Positions 56,267 to 64,000 of a stretch of DNA of 64,000 nt are shown here, piece by piece. Under the pieces are notes generated by a model. It did no database searches. It was not told where the DNA came from and saw only the letters and a list, made by a program, of their open reading frames with translations. Source of the stretch: Fidelibacterota bacterium (GTDB taxonomy: Bacteria; Fidelibacterota; Marinisomatia; SCGC-AAA003-L08; D37C17); the NCBI GenBank assembly GCA_004124405.1, contig SCKP01000001.1, forward strand, positions 62,001 through 126,000, given 5' to 3'. A program made the translations under genes and the position numbers. Positions within the stretch are counted from its first letter, which is position 1; every line of letters starts with the position of its first letter.

Positions 56267-56881
56267 ATGCTGGATTATTGTAAAGACCAATCCAGTGCTG
56301 ACTCAGAATTACTAACTGAATTAGAAAAATATACTTGGGATAATGAAGATGTTCCCCAAATGATTAGTGGGCAATTGGTGGGGAATTTTCTGCAGTCTGC
56401 TATTAAAATGATACACGCCCAATACATAGTTGAAGTAGGAACTTTTACCGGCTATAGCGCTCTAAAAATGGCTGAAGCATTACCTGTAAATGGAGAGGTT
56501 CATACCTGTGAGCTTATGGACAAACATGCCCGAACGGCTCAATCATTTTTTGATCGATCGAAACATGGAAGCAAAATTACTATTCATAGGGGACCAGCCT
56601 TAGAAAGTCTTGAGCAGATGAAATCCGGGAGTTTTGATTTAGCATTCATTGATGCGGATAAGTCCAATTATCTGGAGTATTATTCACGCTGTATCACCCT
56701 GATAAGGTGTGGCGGAGTAATAGTTTTAGATAATATGCTCTGGGGTGGCGATGTGCTGGATCCACAGGATGAAGATGCCAAAGCTCTGAGAAAAACGGGA
56801 GAGTTTATCCAAAATGATGCAAGGGTATTTAATACATTGTTGCCCATCCGGGATGGGTTGATGCTGTGTATAAAAAATTAA
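56267..56881 (+). CDS. O-methyltransferase, caffeoyl-CoA OMT-like family
   Basis: 204 residues from the ATG at 56267; an in-frame TTG at 56237, overlapping the glutaredoxin tail, would add ten. QLVGNFLQSAIKMIHAQYIVEVGTFTGYSALKMAEALP is the SAM site with ExGTxxGYS. HTCELMDKHARTA holds the acidic ribose contact. DLAFIDADKSNYLEYY supplies the metal/catalytic Asp-Asp-Lys, and GGVIVLDNMLWGG completes the divalent-metal-dependent type. Bacterial members methylate small catechol-like or tRNA substrates; which applies here is not readable. Confidence 0.87.
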   Translation: MLDYCKDQSSADSELLTELEKYTWDNEDVPQMISGQLVGNFLQSAIKMIHAQYIVEVGTFTGYSALKMAEALPVNGEVHTCELMDKHARTAQSFFDRSKHGSKITIHRGPALESLEQMKSGSFDLAFIDADKSNYLEYYSRCITLIRCGGVIVLDNMLWGGDVLDPQDEDAKALRKTGEFIQNDARVFNTLLPIRDGLMLCIKN

Positions 56882-56890
56882 AAGCAATAA

Positions 56891-56965
56891 ACCGCAAAGA
56901 GCGCTGAGAAACCGTAGAGAAAAATATTTGCAAATCCTTTTCACCTTCTTTGCGAGCTCTGCGGT
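56891..56965. repeat. Imperfect inverted repeat between OMT and coaBC
   Basis: The left arm begins ACCGCAAAGAGCGC (56891) and the right arm ends GAGCTCTGCGGT (to 56965), with about 13 of 18 paired positions. The style (CGCAAAG/CTCTGCGG) resembles dispersed intergenic palindromes. No other copy was seen in this window. It may also act as a weak terminator. Confidence 0.35.
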
Positions 56966-56980
56966 AAAAACTATTAAATA

Positions 56981-58162
56981 ATGAAAAATAAAAACATACT
57001 CATAATAGTAACGGGCTCAATAGCAGCTTATAAGGCTTGTGAGGTAGTGCGCCTGCTCAGGAAGGAAGGCGCCAATGTACAGGTGATGATGTCCAAATCT
57101 GCATTGGAATTTGTTGGCAAGGCAACCTTTGCAGCTCTCACTAATAATGAAGTTATCACCGAAATTTTTCCCGATACGCCCAAAGCAGGACTTGAACATA
57201 TTGAAATGGCCATGGAATTGGATGCCATTGTGGTAGTTCCTGCAACGGCAAATACCATCTGTAAAACAGCCAATGGTGTGGCAGATGATGTGGTAAGCAC
57301 AACACTTTCCGTCTGTGAGCAGCCAACACTGTTTGCCCCGGCTATGAATTTCCGCATGTGGCAAAATCCCGCTACCATGGAAGCGGTGGAAAAACTGCGA
57401 AAAAAAGGCTGTATGGTTTTAGATCCTGAAGAAGGTCAGCTTGCTAGCCTGCATGAGGGCGAAGGGCGACTGCCGAAAATTATTGACATCATGAATGGTA
57501 TTCGTAATTTATTTGAGATGCCCCTGCCCCTAGCGGGAAAGAAAGTATTGGTTACTGCAGGGCCAACCCGAGAAGCCATTGACCCTGTGCGCTTTATTTC
57601 AAACCGCTCCAGTGGTAAAATGGGATACGCCCTGGCTGAAAAAGCGAGGAATATGGGTGCATCGGTAATCTTAATTTCTGGCCCCGTATCACTTCCACCA
57701 ATCCCAGAAATTGAAATGATTTATGTGGAAACAGCAGAAGAAATGGGCGTTTCCGTACAGGCAAATTGCAATGATGCTGACCATCTGTTTATGGTAGCTG
57801 CTGTTGCAGATTATTCCCCTGTAAACCCTGCAGATCAAAAGATAAAACGAAACAGTGAAAATAAATCCATTGAACTCAAACCGGCACTGGATATTCTAAA
57901 ATCTATTAAAGGGAAAACAAAAGGGAAAGTCATCGCCTTTGCTTTGGAAACCCATGATGGAGAATCTGAAGCACAGAGGAAATTGGTGGAAAAGGGCGTT
58001 GATTTTATTGTTCTCAATTATGCAAATGAAGAGGGAGCCGGCTTTGAATCTTCAACCAATCGTGTTACAATTTTCAGTAAATCTGGGAATCAAATTGAAT
58101 TAAAAAAAGACCGCAAAGATAGAATTGCCCAAAAGATTATCGAGTATACCCTGAATAATTAA
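56981..58162 (+). CDS. coaBC: Bifunctional phosphopantothenoylcysteine decarboxylase/synthase
   Basis: 393 residues for coenzyme A biosynthesis. The N-terminal CoaC flavodoxin-like domain has [34 protein letters not shown] and the PAMNFRMW substrate clamp. The C-terminal CoaB domain starts near residue 185 ([33 protein letters not shown]) and includes AAVADYSP. Both activities appear intact. An imperfect inverted repeat precedes the gene. Confidence 0.96.
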   Translation: MKNKNILIIVTGSIAAYKACEVVRLLRKEGANVQVMMSKSALEFVGKATFAALTNNEVITEIFPDTPKAGLEHIEMAMELDAIVVVPATANTICKTANGVADDVVSTTLSVCEQPTLFAPAMNFRMWQNPATMEAVEKLRKKGCMVLDPEEGQLASLHEGEGRLPKIIDIMNGIRNLFEMPLPLAGKKVLVTAGPTREAIDPVRFISNRSSGKMGYALAEKARNMGASVILISGPVSLPPIPEIEMIYVETAEEMGVSVQANCNDADHLFMVAAVADYSPVNPADQKIKRNSENKSIELKPALDILKSIKGKTKGKVIAFALETHDGESEAQRKLVEKGVDFIVLNYANEEGAGFESSTNRVTIFSKSGNQIELKKDRKDRIAQKIIEYTLNN

Positions 58163-58247
58163 GGCCAAAATTTAAAAAACTATTTTATAACTTAATTCAA
58201 TACTAACCACCAGGGTTTAAATTTTTGTAAATTACAGGCTAGGCATT

Positions 58248-59288
58248 ATGATAGAATCCTACAAAGACACCGATCAAATCACATCGCCAGATAAATTTGA
58301 AGAAGACGTATTAGTCGAGCAAACTTTACGTCCAAGCTGTTTTGACGACTTTATTGGGCAGCAGGAAACAGTAGAAAATTTAAAGGTATATATTGAAGCG
58401 GCATCTCAAAGAGATGAGGCTTTAGATCATGTGCTGTTGTTTGGACCTCCGGGACTCGGGAAAACGACTTTGGCTGGTATCATCGCCAGGGAAATGAACG
58501 TAAATATAAAAGTTTCTTCGGGACCGGTGATGGACCGACCTGGAGACTTGGCAGGCATTTTAACCAATTTCTCAAAACAGGATGTATTTTTTATAGATGA
58601 AATTCATCGTCTTCCCACCGTAGTAGAGGAGTATCTCTATTCCGCCATGGAAGATTTTACCATTGACATTATGCTGGACAAAGGACCCAGTGCGCGATCT
58701 GTTCAGCTAAATTTGAATCCATTTACACTAGTTGGGGCAACCACTCGGCTTGGAAATCTCACCTCACCCATGCGGGATCGATTTGGGGTGGTACTGCGGT
58801 TGGATTTTTATGAAGATGAAGATTTATTGGAAATTATTACCCGATCTTCAAAAATATTAGATATTGAAATACATGAAGCCGGCGCCGTAGAAATTGCACG
58901 TCGCAGCCGGGGGACACCACGTATTGCAAATCGTATATTGCGCCGTGCTCGAGATTTTGCACAAATTAAATCTGACGGTGTTATCAATTTAGATGTAGCC
59001 AAATCATCTTTAAACAGGTTGGGAATTGATGAAAATGGATTAGATGATATGGATAGGAGAATTCTCACAGCTCTGGTTGAAAAATTCAATGGAGGTCCCG
59101 TTGGATTGGAATCGCTGGGTGTGGCAATTTCTGAAGATGCCAGAACAATTGAAGAAGTTTATGAGCCCTATCTCATTAAAGAAGGGTTTATCCAAAGAAC
59201 ATCCAGAGGTAGAAAAGCTTTAGCTAAAACCTTTACCTATCTGGATGTTGAAATACCGGATGAAAATGATCAAGTTAAATTATTTTAA
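58248..59288 (+). CDS. ruvB: Holliday junction branch-migration helicase RuvB
   Basis: 346 residues. [18 protein letters not shown] is the usual N-terminus, [18 protein letters not shown] the Walker A, and FIDEIHRL the Walker [21 protein letters not shown] has sensor I and the arginine finger. The C-terminal winged helix ([28 protein letters not shown]) binds DNA. ruvA and ruvC are not in the window. It is followed 14 bases later by queA, a pairing found in many bacteria. Confidence 0.97.
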   Translation: MIESYKDTDQITSPDKFEEDVLVEQTLRPSCFDDFIGQQETVENLKVYIEAASQRDEALDHVLLFGPPGLGKTTLAGIIAREMNVNIKVSSGPVMDRPGDLAGILTNFSKQDVFFIDEIHRLPTVVEEYLYSAMEDFTIDIMLDKGPSARSVQLNLNPFTLVGATTRLGNLTSPMRDRFGVVLRLDFYEDEDLLEIITRSSKILDIEIHEAGAVEIARRSRGTPRIANRILRRARDFAQIKSDGVINLDVAKSSLNRLGIDENGLDDMDRRILTALVEKFNGGPVGLESLGVAISEDARTIEEVYEPYLIKEGFIQRTSRGRKALAKTFTYLDVEIPDENDQVKLF

Positions 59289-59302
59289 ATGAAAGGAAGA
59301 GT

Positions 59303-60361
59303 ATGTTTTTTGGGTCTGTAGAAAAACCACCAAGATTATCAGAGTTTGAATTAGAAGTTCCAGAAAAACTTGTTGCCAAGGATCCCTTGAAAAAAAGAGA
59401 CGAGTGTAAACTGATGGTATTAAATCGAGCAGAACAAACCATCGAACATCGTCAGTTTAAAGATATAGTTGATTATTTTAATAAGGGTGATGTATTGGTA
59501 ATGAATAACACCCGTGTATATCCTGCAAGATTGTATGCCAATAAGGATAAGTCAGATGCAAGAGTAGAGGTGTTTTTGCTGCGGGAGCTGGCAGATGATT
59601 TATGGGAAGCCATGGTGAAGCCTGCGCGGAAAGTCCGCATTGGGAATAAGCTCTGGTTCAGTAAAAAAATATCCTGTGATGTAATTGATAATACAGTGTC
59701 CGGCGGACGGGTATTACGATTTGAAACTGATGCAGCATCACTCTATCCTTTCATCGAAAAAGTAGGACATTCACCCCTGCCGCCCTATATTGATCGCGAA
59801 TCTATTCCATCAGACAAAATATATTACCAAACAGTTTATGCTTCTGAGCGGGGGTCGGTTGCGGCGCCCACTGCCGGGATTCATTTTACAAAAGCAATAT
59901 TGAATAAAATGGAAAAAAAGGGTGTTATATTAGCTTATGTTACTCTCCATATTGGGTTAGGAACATTTCGCCCCATAATGGTTGAGGATTTAACCAGACA
60001 CCAAATGGATTCAGAATACTTTCATGTTCCTCCGGAAACAGCTGAAATTATTAATAAAGCCAAATCACACAAAAAATTAGTAGGTGTTGTAGGAACGTCT
60101 ACAGCGCGAGCATTGGAGACAGTGGTTGTATCAGGTTTTCAAATAACAGCCAGAAGAGGATGGACAGATAAATTTATCTATCCACCTTATGAATTTAAAA
60201 TGTGTGATAAATTCATTACCAATTTGCACCAGCCAAAATCTACGCTGATGATGCTAACAGCAGCTTTTGCGAAAAAGGATTTCATTTTGAAGGCCTATAA
60301 AGAAGCTATTAAGAATAAATACAGATTTTATTCTTATGGTGATTCCATGATTATTATTTAA
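59303..60361 (+). CDS. queA: S-adenosylmethionine:tRNA ribosyltransferase-isomerase
   Basis: Builds the cyclopentenediol ring precursor on preQ1-tRNA (queuosine pathway), complementing queF at 17.6 kb. 352 residues. The N-terminus DPLKKRDECKLMVLNR, VMNNTRVYPARLY, the GSVAAPTAGIHFT loop, HIGLGTFRP and LHQPKSTLMMLTAAF are all QueA signatures. GAAAGGAAGAG precedes the ATG. It sits between ruvB and ispF on one transcript. Confidence 0.96.
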   Translation: MFFGSVEKPPRLSEFELEVPEKLVAKDPLKKRDECKLMVLNRAEQTIEHRQFKDIVDYFNKGDVLVMNNTRVYPARLYANKDKSDARVEVFLLRELADDLWEAMVKPARKVRIGNKLWFSKKISCDVIDNTVSGGRVLRFETDAASLYPFIEKVGHSPLPPYIDRESIPSDKIYYQTVYASERGSVAAPTAGIHFTKAILNKMEKKGVILAYVTLHIGLGTFRPIMVEDLTRHQMDSEYFHVPPETAEIINKAKSHKKLVGVVGTSTARALETVVVSGFQITARRGWTDKFIYPPYEFKMCDKFITNLHQPKSTLMMLTAAFAKKDFILKAYKEAIKNKYRFYSYGDSMIII

Positions 60362-60388
60362 AGCTTCCTGAAAGGATAATTCTTTACA

Positions 60389-60871
60389 TTGCCTACACGC
60401 ATAGGAAATGGTTTTGATGTGCACCAGCTTGAGGCGGGAACCCCTCTTATAATCGGAGGGGTTTCTATTCCTTATCCTAAAGGTTCTAAAGGTCATAGTG
60501 ATGGTGATGTGCTATTCCATGCAATTGTGGATGCCCTGTTAGGCTCATTAGCTCTGGGCGACATTGGTATGCATTTCCCCTCTTCCGATGTCCGCTGGAA
60601 AGATACAGACAGCAGAAATTTCTTAGAATATGCTTTTAAACAAATAAAAGAAAAAGGTTATGCAGTTGACAATATTGATTCTGTAATAATTCTTCAAAAA
60701 CCTGCATTAGCCCCCCATATATTGGAAATGCGAAAAAATATTGCTCAAATTCTTTCTACAGATTTAGACCAGATATCTGTAAAGGCTACCACTACGGATA
60801 CATTAGGCTATATTGGTAAAGGTGAGGGAATTGCGGCAGCTGCAGTAGTTCTTATTTCCAATGGAAGCTAA
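60389..60871 (+). CDS. ispF: 2-C-methyl-D-erythritol 2,4-cyclodiphosphate synthase
   Basis: Fifth enzyme of the non-mevalonate isoprenoid route. 160 residues. IGNGFDVHQL has the zinc Asp-x-His, GHSDGDVLFHAIVDALLGS the third ligand region, and ATTTDTLGYIGKGEGIAAAAVVLI the C-terminal substrate loop. The frame begins at TTG (60389), giving the family start with AAGGA upstream; no ATG gives a complete protein. It overlaps gltX by 11 bases. Confidence 0.95.
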   Translation: MPTRIGNGFDVHQLEAGTPLIIGGVSIPYPKGSKGHSDGDVLFHAIVDALLGSLALGDIGMHFPSSDVRWKDTDSRNFLEYAFKQIKEKGYAVDNIDSVIILQKPALAPHILEMRKNIAQILSTDLDQISVKATTTDTLGYIGKGEGIAAAAVVLISNGS

Positions 60872-62282
60872 AGTTAGATTTGCCCCCAGCCCTACCGGGC
60901 ATCTGCATGTTGGGGGACTTCGTACAGCACTATTTAATTACCTCTATGCTAAAAAAGTGGGAGGCAGAATTGTCCTTCGTATTGAGGACACAGACCAATC
61001 TCGAAAAGTAGAAAATGCTGTTGAAAATCTGATATCTACATTGGAAGCATTACAGATTCACTTTGATGAGGGTCCAACTCAAGGAGGAGATTGTGGACCC
61101 TATTTTCAGTCTGAACGAATCTCAATTTATAATGAACATATTAAGCGTCTGCTTGATAGCGGTGATGCCTACCCCTGTTTCTGTCCGGTGGAAAAATTGG
61201 AAGAAACACGAAAAAAACAATCAGAAGCCAAACACACCATCAAGTATGATCGCCATTGTCTTAAATTAGATGCAGCAGAAGCGCGGAAAGGGATGGAAAC
61301 AGAACCACATGTAATTCGAATGAAGGTACCGAATGAGGAAGAAGTGGTTTTTTTTGATGTGGTGCGGGAGCGTGTTGCTATTCGCTGCGAAGAACTAGAT
61401 GATCAAGTTTTAATTAAGTCTGATGGATTTCCCACCTATCATTTTGCCAACGTTGTGGATGATCATTTAATGGGAATTACCCATGTATTGCGGGGGGAAG
61501 AATGGCTGCCATCGACACCTAAACATGTTTTATTGTATCAATTTTTCAACTGGAAACAGCCAAAGTTTATTCATCTTCCTTTATTATTAAACCCGGATAA
61601 AAGTAAGCTCTCAAAACGCCAGGGAGATGTGGGCGTTGAAGACTATTTGAAAAAGGGTTATCTGCCTGAAACACTTATTAATTTTGTTGCCCTATTAGGT
61701 TGGCACCCCAAAAATGAGCAAGAACTTTTCAGCCTATCAGATCTGGAAAAAGAATTTTCCATTAAGCGGATTAATAAATCCGGGGCGGTGTTTGATATTG
61801 AAAAATTAAAATGGATGAATGGTCAGTATTTAAAAAATCTGCCTATTGAAACCATTATGAATTATGCAGCACCTGTTTTTAAATCTGCAGGATTGGAAAC
61901 TACAGATGTTAGAAAATTTAATGCTGTTATTGAAAATGCACGAAAGCGGGCAGATACAATCCACGAAATGATAGAACATTCCACTCCTTTTTATACCGAA
62001 TTAAAATTTTCAGGTGAGGATGAAAATCTTTTAAAAAATGATTCTTCACAAAAAGTATTGACATATTTCTCTGAAAAATTATCGGGACAATCAAAATGGA
62101 CAGAGGCAGAGATAAAATCATTTGTGAATGAAACTGCAGAAGCCACCGGTGTAAAAGGAAAGGACCTTTACGCACCATTACGACTGGCATTGTTTGGCTC
62201 TCCCCATGGGCCAGATATATCCCTGCTCATTGATATTTTGGGCGTAGATACTGCAGTAAATAGGATAAAATTGCATATTTAG
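60861..62282 (+). CDS. gltX: Glutamyl-tRNA synthetase
   Basis: 473 residues, class I. The opening VRFAPSPTGHLHVGGLRTALFNYL contains the HIGH-equivalent motif (HVGG); LSKRQG near residue 252 is KMSKS-like (KSKLSKRQ). DTDQSRKV and ITHVLRGEEWLPSTPKH are further signatures, and the alpha-helical anticodon domain forms the C-terminus. The ATG sits inside the ispF tail. Since GlnRS is encoded next door, this GluRS need not be the sole source of Gln-tRNA. Confidence 0.96.
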   Translation: MEAKVRFAPSPTGHLHVGGLRTALFNYLYAKKVGGRIVLRIEDTDQSRKVENAVENLISTLEALQIHFDEGPTQGGDCGPYFQSERISIYNEHIKRLLDSGDAYPCFCPVEKLEETRKKQSEAKHTIKYDRHCLKLDAAEARKGMETEPHVIRMKVPNEEEVVFFDVVRERVAIRCEELDDQVLIKSDGFPTYHFANVVDDHLMGITHVLRGEEWLPSTPKHVLLYQFFNWKQPKFIHLPLLLNPDKSKLSKRQGDVGVEDYLKKGYLPETLINFVALLGWHPKNEQELFSLSDLEKEFSIKRINKSGAVFDIEKLKWMNGQYLKNLPIETIMNYAAPVFKSAGLETTDVRKFNAVIENARKRADTIHEMIEHSTPFYTELKFSGEDENLLKNDSSQKVLTYFSEKLSGQSKWTEAEIKSFVNETAEATGVKGKDLYAPLRLALFGSPHGPDISLLIDILGVDTAVNRIKLHI

Positions 62283-62348
62283 AAACCACTTTTACCTTGA
62301 TATCTCATAGTTAGTGTTTGATATTTCATGGTATAATTATTAAAAATA

Positions 62349-64000
62349 ATGACAGATAACAAACAGCAATCTAATTTTATTCGAGATATCATTGATTCAG
62401 ATTTGGAATCGGGGAAAAATGACAATAGGGTGCACACAAGATTTCCCCCAGAACCAAATGGCTACCTTCATATTGGTCATGCAAAATCAATATGCCTGAA
62501 TTTTTGTATTGCAGAAGATTACCCGAATGGGAAGTGCAACCTCCGTTTCGACGACACCAATCCTGTGAAGGAAGAAGAGGAGTATGTTGAATCCATAATT
62601 GAGGATGTAAAATGGCTGGGTTTTGACTGGGAAGATCGCCTGTATTTTGCATCCGATTACTTTCAGCAACTCTATGAGTATGCAGAACAACTCATTAATG
62701 CCGGTAAAGCCTATGTGGACGATCAGTCCGCAGATACAATTCGTGATACCCGCGGAACTTTAAAAGAGCTTGGAAGCAACAGTCCTTACCGAAATCGCAG
62801 TATAGAAGAAAATATAACCCTGTTTGGCAAAATGAAAGCTGGAGAATTTGGCAATGGTGAAAAAGTACTGCGGGCAAAAATTGATATGTCTCACTCTAAT
62901 TTGAATATGCGGGATCCGGTTATTTACCGCATTCTGCATGCTGACCACCACCATACTGGAAACACTTGGTGCATTTATCCCATGTATGACTGGGCTCATG
63001 GGCTGGAAGATTCCATTGAAGGTATAACCCATTCAATCTGCACATTAGAATTTGAAGACCACCGCCCATTATACGATTGGTTTTTGGATCAGCTTGGGGT
63101 CTATCATCCCCAGCAAATTGAATTTGCCCGGCTCAATTTAAATTATACCATTATGAGTAAGCGCAAACTAAAACGCCTTGTTGATGAGCATCATGTAGCG
63201 GGTTGGGATGATCCGCGAATGCCAACTATTTCCGGACTGCGGCGGCGAGGATATACTCCCGAATCAATTCGTGAGTTTGCCACCCGCATCGGTGTAGCCA
63301 AACGTGATGGTGTCATTGATATTGCATTATTAGATCACTGTCTCAGGGACGATTTAAATAAAAGAGCCTTGCGAGTAATGGTAGTCTTAGACCCTGTTAA
63401 AGTCATCATCACCAATTACCCAGAAGAACAAGTAGAAGAATTGGACGCTGACAATAATCCGGAAGATGAGTCAGCAGGTAAACGTAAACTACCATTTACC
63501 CGAGAGTTATATATTGAGCGGTCTGATTTTATGGAAGATCCCCCCAAAAAGTTTTTCCGCCTGGGACCGGGCAGAGAAGTCCGGTTAAAACATGCCTATT
63601 ATATTACCTGCACTAATTTTATTAAAAGTGAAAATGGTGATGTGACTGAAATACATTGTACCTATGATCCGGCAACAAAGGGTGGATGGTCAGATGATGG
63701 CAGAAAAGTTCGCGGCACCCTGCACTGGGTGTCCGTACAACATGCCGTTGATGCGGAGGTACGATTGTATGATCATCTATTTAATGTTGACAATCCCGAA
63801 GCAGATGGAGATGATTTTATACAGCATCTTAATCCGGACTCACTCATTATAAATACGCAGGCTAAATTAGAACCCGGCCTTCAAAAGGCAAGGGCAAATA
63901 CCAATTACCAATTTCTCCGGAACGGGTACTTTTGCCTAGATGCCGATTCAGCTCAGGAAAACATAGTTTTTAACCGAACGGTAGGCTTGAGAGATAGTTG
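62349..64000 (+). CDS. glnS: Glutaminyl-tRNA synthetase, 3'-truncated by window edge
   Basis: About 550 codons are visible with no stop before the window ends; the usual length is 550-570, so nearly the whole protein is present. [18 protein letters not shown] (HIGH), [33 protein letters not shown] and MSKRKLKRL (KMSKS-like) define the class I core. The C-terminal beta-barrel anticodon domain begins near [16 protein letters not shown]. It starts 66 bases after gltX. GlnS is of eukaryal origin and sparse in bacteria outside some lineages. Confidence 0.97.
   Translation, partial: MTDNKQQSNFIRDIIDSDLESGKNDNRVHTRFPPEPNGYLHIGHAKSICLNFCIAEDYPNGKCNLRFDDTNPVKEEEEYVESIIEDVKWLGFDWEDRLYFASDYFQQLYEYAEQLINAGKAYVDDQSADTIRDTRGTLKELGSNSPYRNRSIEENITLFGKMKAGEFGNGEKVLRAKIDMSHSNLNMRDPVIYRILHADHHHTGNTWCIYPMYDWAHGLEDSIEGITHSICTLEFEDHRPLYDWFLDQLGVYHPQQIEFARLNLNYTIMSKRKLKRLVDEHHVAGWDDPRMPTISGLRRRGYTPESIREFATRIGVAKRDGVIDIALLDHCLRDDLNKRALRVMVVLDPVKVIITNYPEEQVEELDADNNPEDESAGKRKLPFTRELYIERSDFMEDPPKKFFRLGPGREVRLKHAYYITCTNFIKSENGDVTEIHCTYDPATKGGWSDDGRKVRGTLHWVSVQHAVDAEVRLYDHLFNVDNPEADGDDFIQHLNPDSLIINTQAKLEPGLQKARANTNYQFLRNGYFCLDADSAQENIVFNRTVGLRDS

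Noticed and set aside
62389-63032. Open frames on the - strand under the glnS region
   Set aside because: They are unstructured shadows opposite a clear GlnRS coding frame.

Overview
The window reads as one continuous bacterial chromosome segment of roughly 40% GC (estimated by eye). It is densely packed with housekeeping genes, mostly on the + strand. Two SurA/PpiC-type periplasmic foldases, a YidC with a large periplasmic domain, CoaBC, DapF and an old-type dimeric GlyRS point to a Gram-negative-type bacterium. A secreted protein ending in dockerin-type repeats, a large secreted Cys-rich LRR protein and a stand-alone B12-binding mutase subunit next to a biotin-dependent carboxyltransferase fit the FCB group, perhaps Marinimicrobia/SAR406-like. 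That placement is inference; no rRNA is present to settle it. I see no tRNA, rRNA, CRISPR array, insertion sequence or prophage.

Layout. 1-2.3 kb: the C-terminal two thirds of dnaE, cut by the window edge. 2.4-5.5 kb: dtd, a methylmalonyl-CoA mutase small subunit, an acyl-CoA carboxyltransferase and a TPR protein. 5.5-13.9 kb: a tightly packed run of small enzymes (methyltransferase, HAD, cupin, M48 protease, zinc-lipase homologue, MarR, mutY, plsC, SDR) plus a convergent membrane protein. 14-18 kb: dapF, a NagD-like phosphatase, a degenerate AroQ-fold protein, a NUDIX hydrolase, a PfkB kinase and queF. 18-36.9 kb: a replication/origin-type neighbourhood: rpmH-rnpA-yidD-yidC-mnmE-mnmG, a perfect parS palindrome lying on the mfd start codon, mfd, two PpiC foldases, a 278-bp AT-rich gap, then dnaN-dciA-like-gyrB-gyrA-yggS. 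36.5-40.8 kb: a truncated PNP-like protein, asparaginase and pyruvate phosphate dikinase. 40.8-45.9 kb: two extracellular proteins, a nine-module LRR protein and a dockerin-repeat protein, transcribed divergently. 45.9-64 kb: metabolism and information genes (threonine aldolase, amidohydrolase, a DDAH-like hydrolase, topA, glyS, coaBC, ruvB, queA, ispF, gltX, glnS).

The most striking feature is at 55.4-56.3 kb. Two divergent redox genes each carry one in-frame TGA exactly at the catalytic cysteine: a Bcp-type peroxiredoxin (TPG-TGA-T) and a glutaredoxin (W-TGA-GSC). TGA is an ordinary stop elsewhere in the window, so I read these as two selenoproteins sharing one 85-bp promoter region. Other signals worth checking are a composition-skew switch at the AT-rich gap before dnaN, the parS site without parAB, an AroQ-like protein that has lost its catalytic motifs, a PNP-like fragment, a 1.1-kb internal duplication in the LRR gene, and stop-codon overlaps at all six convergent gene pairs.

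No gene-free stretch exceeds 300 bases; the largest is the 278-bp gap before dnaN.
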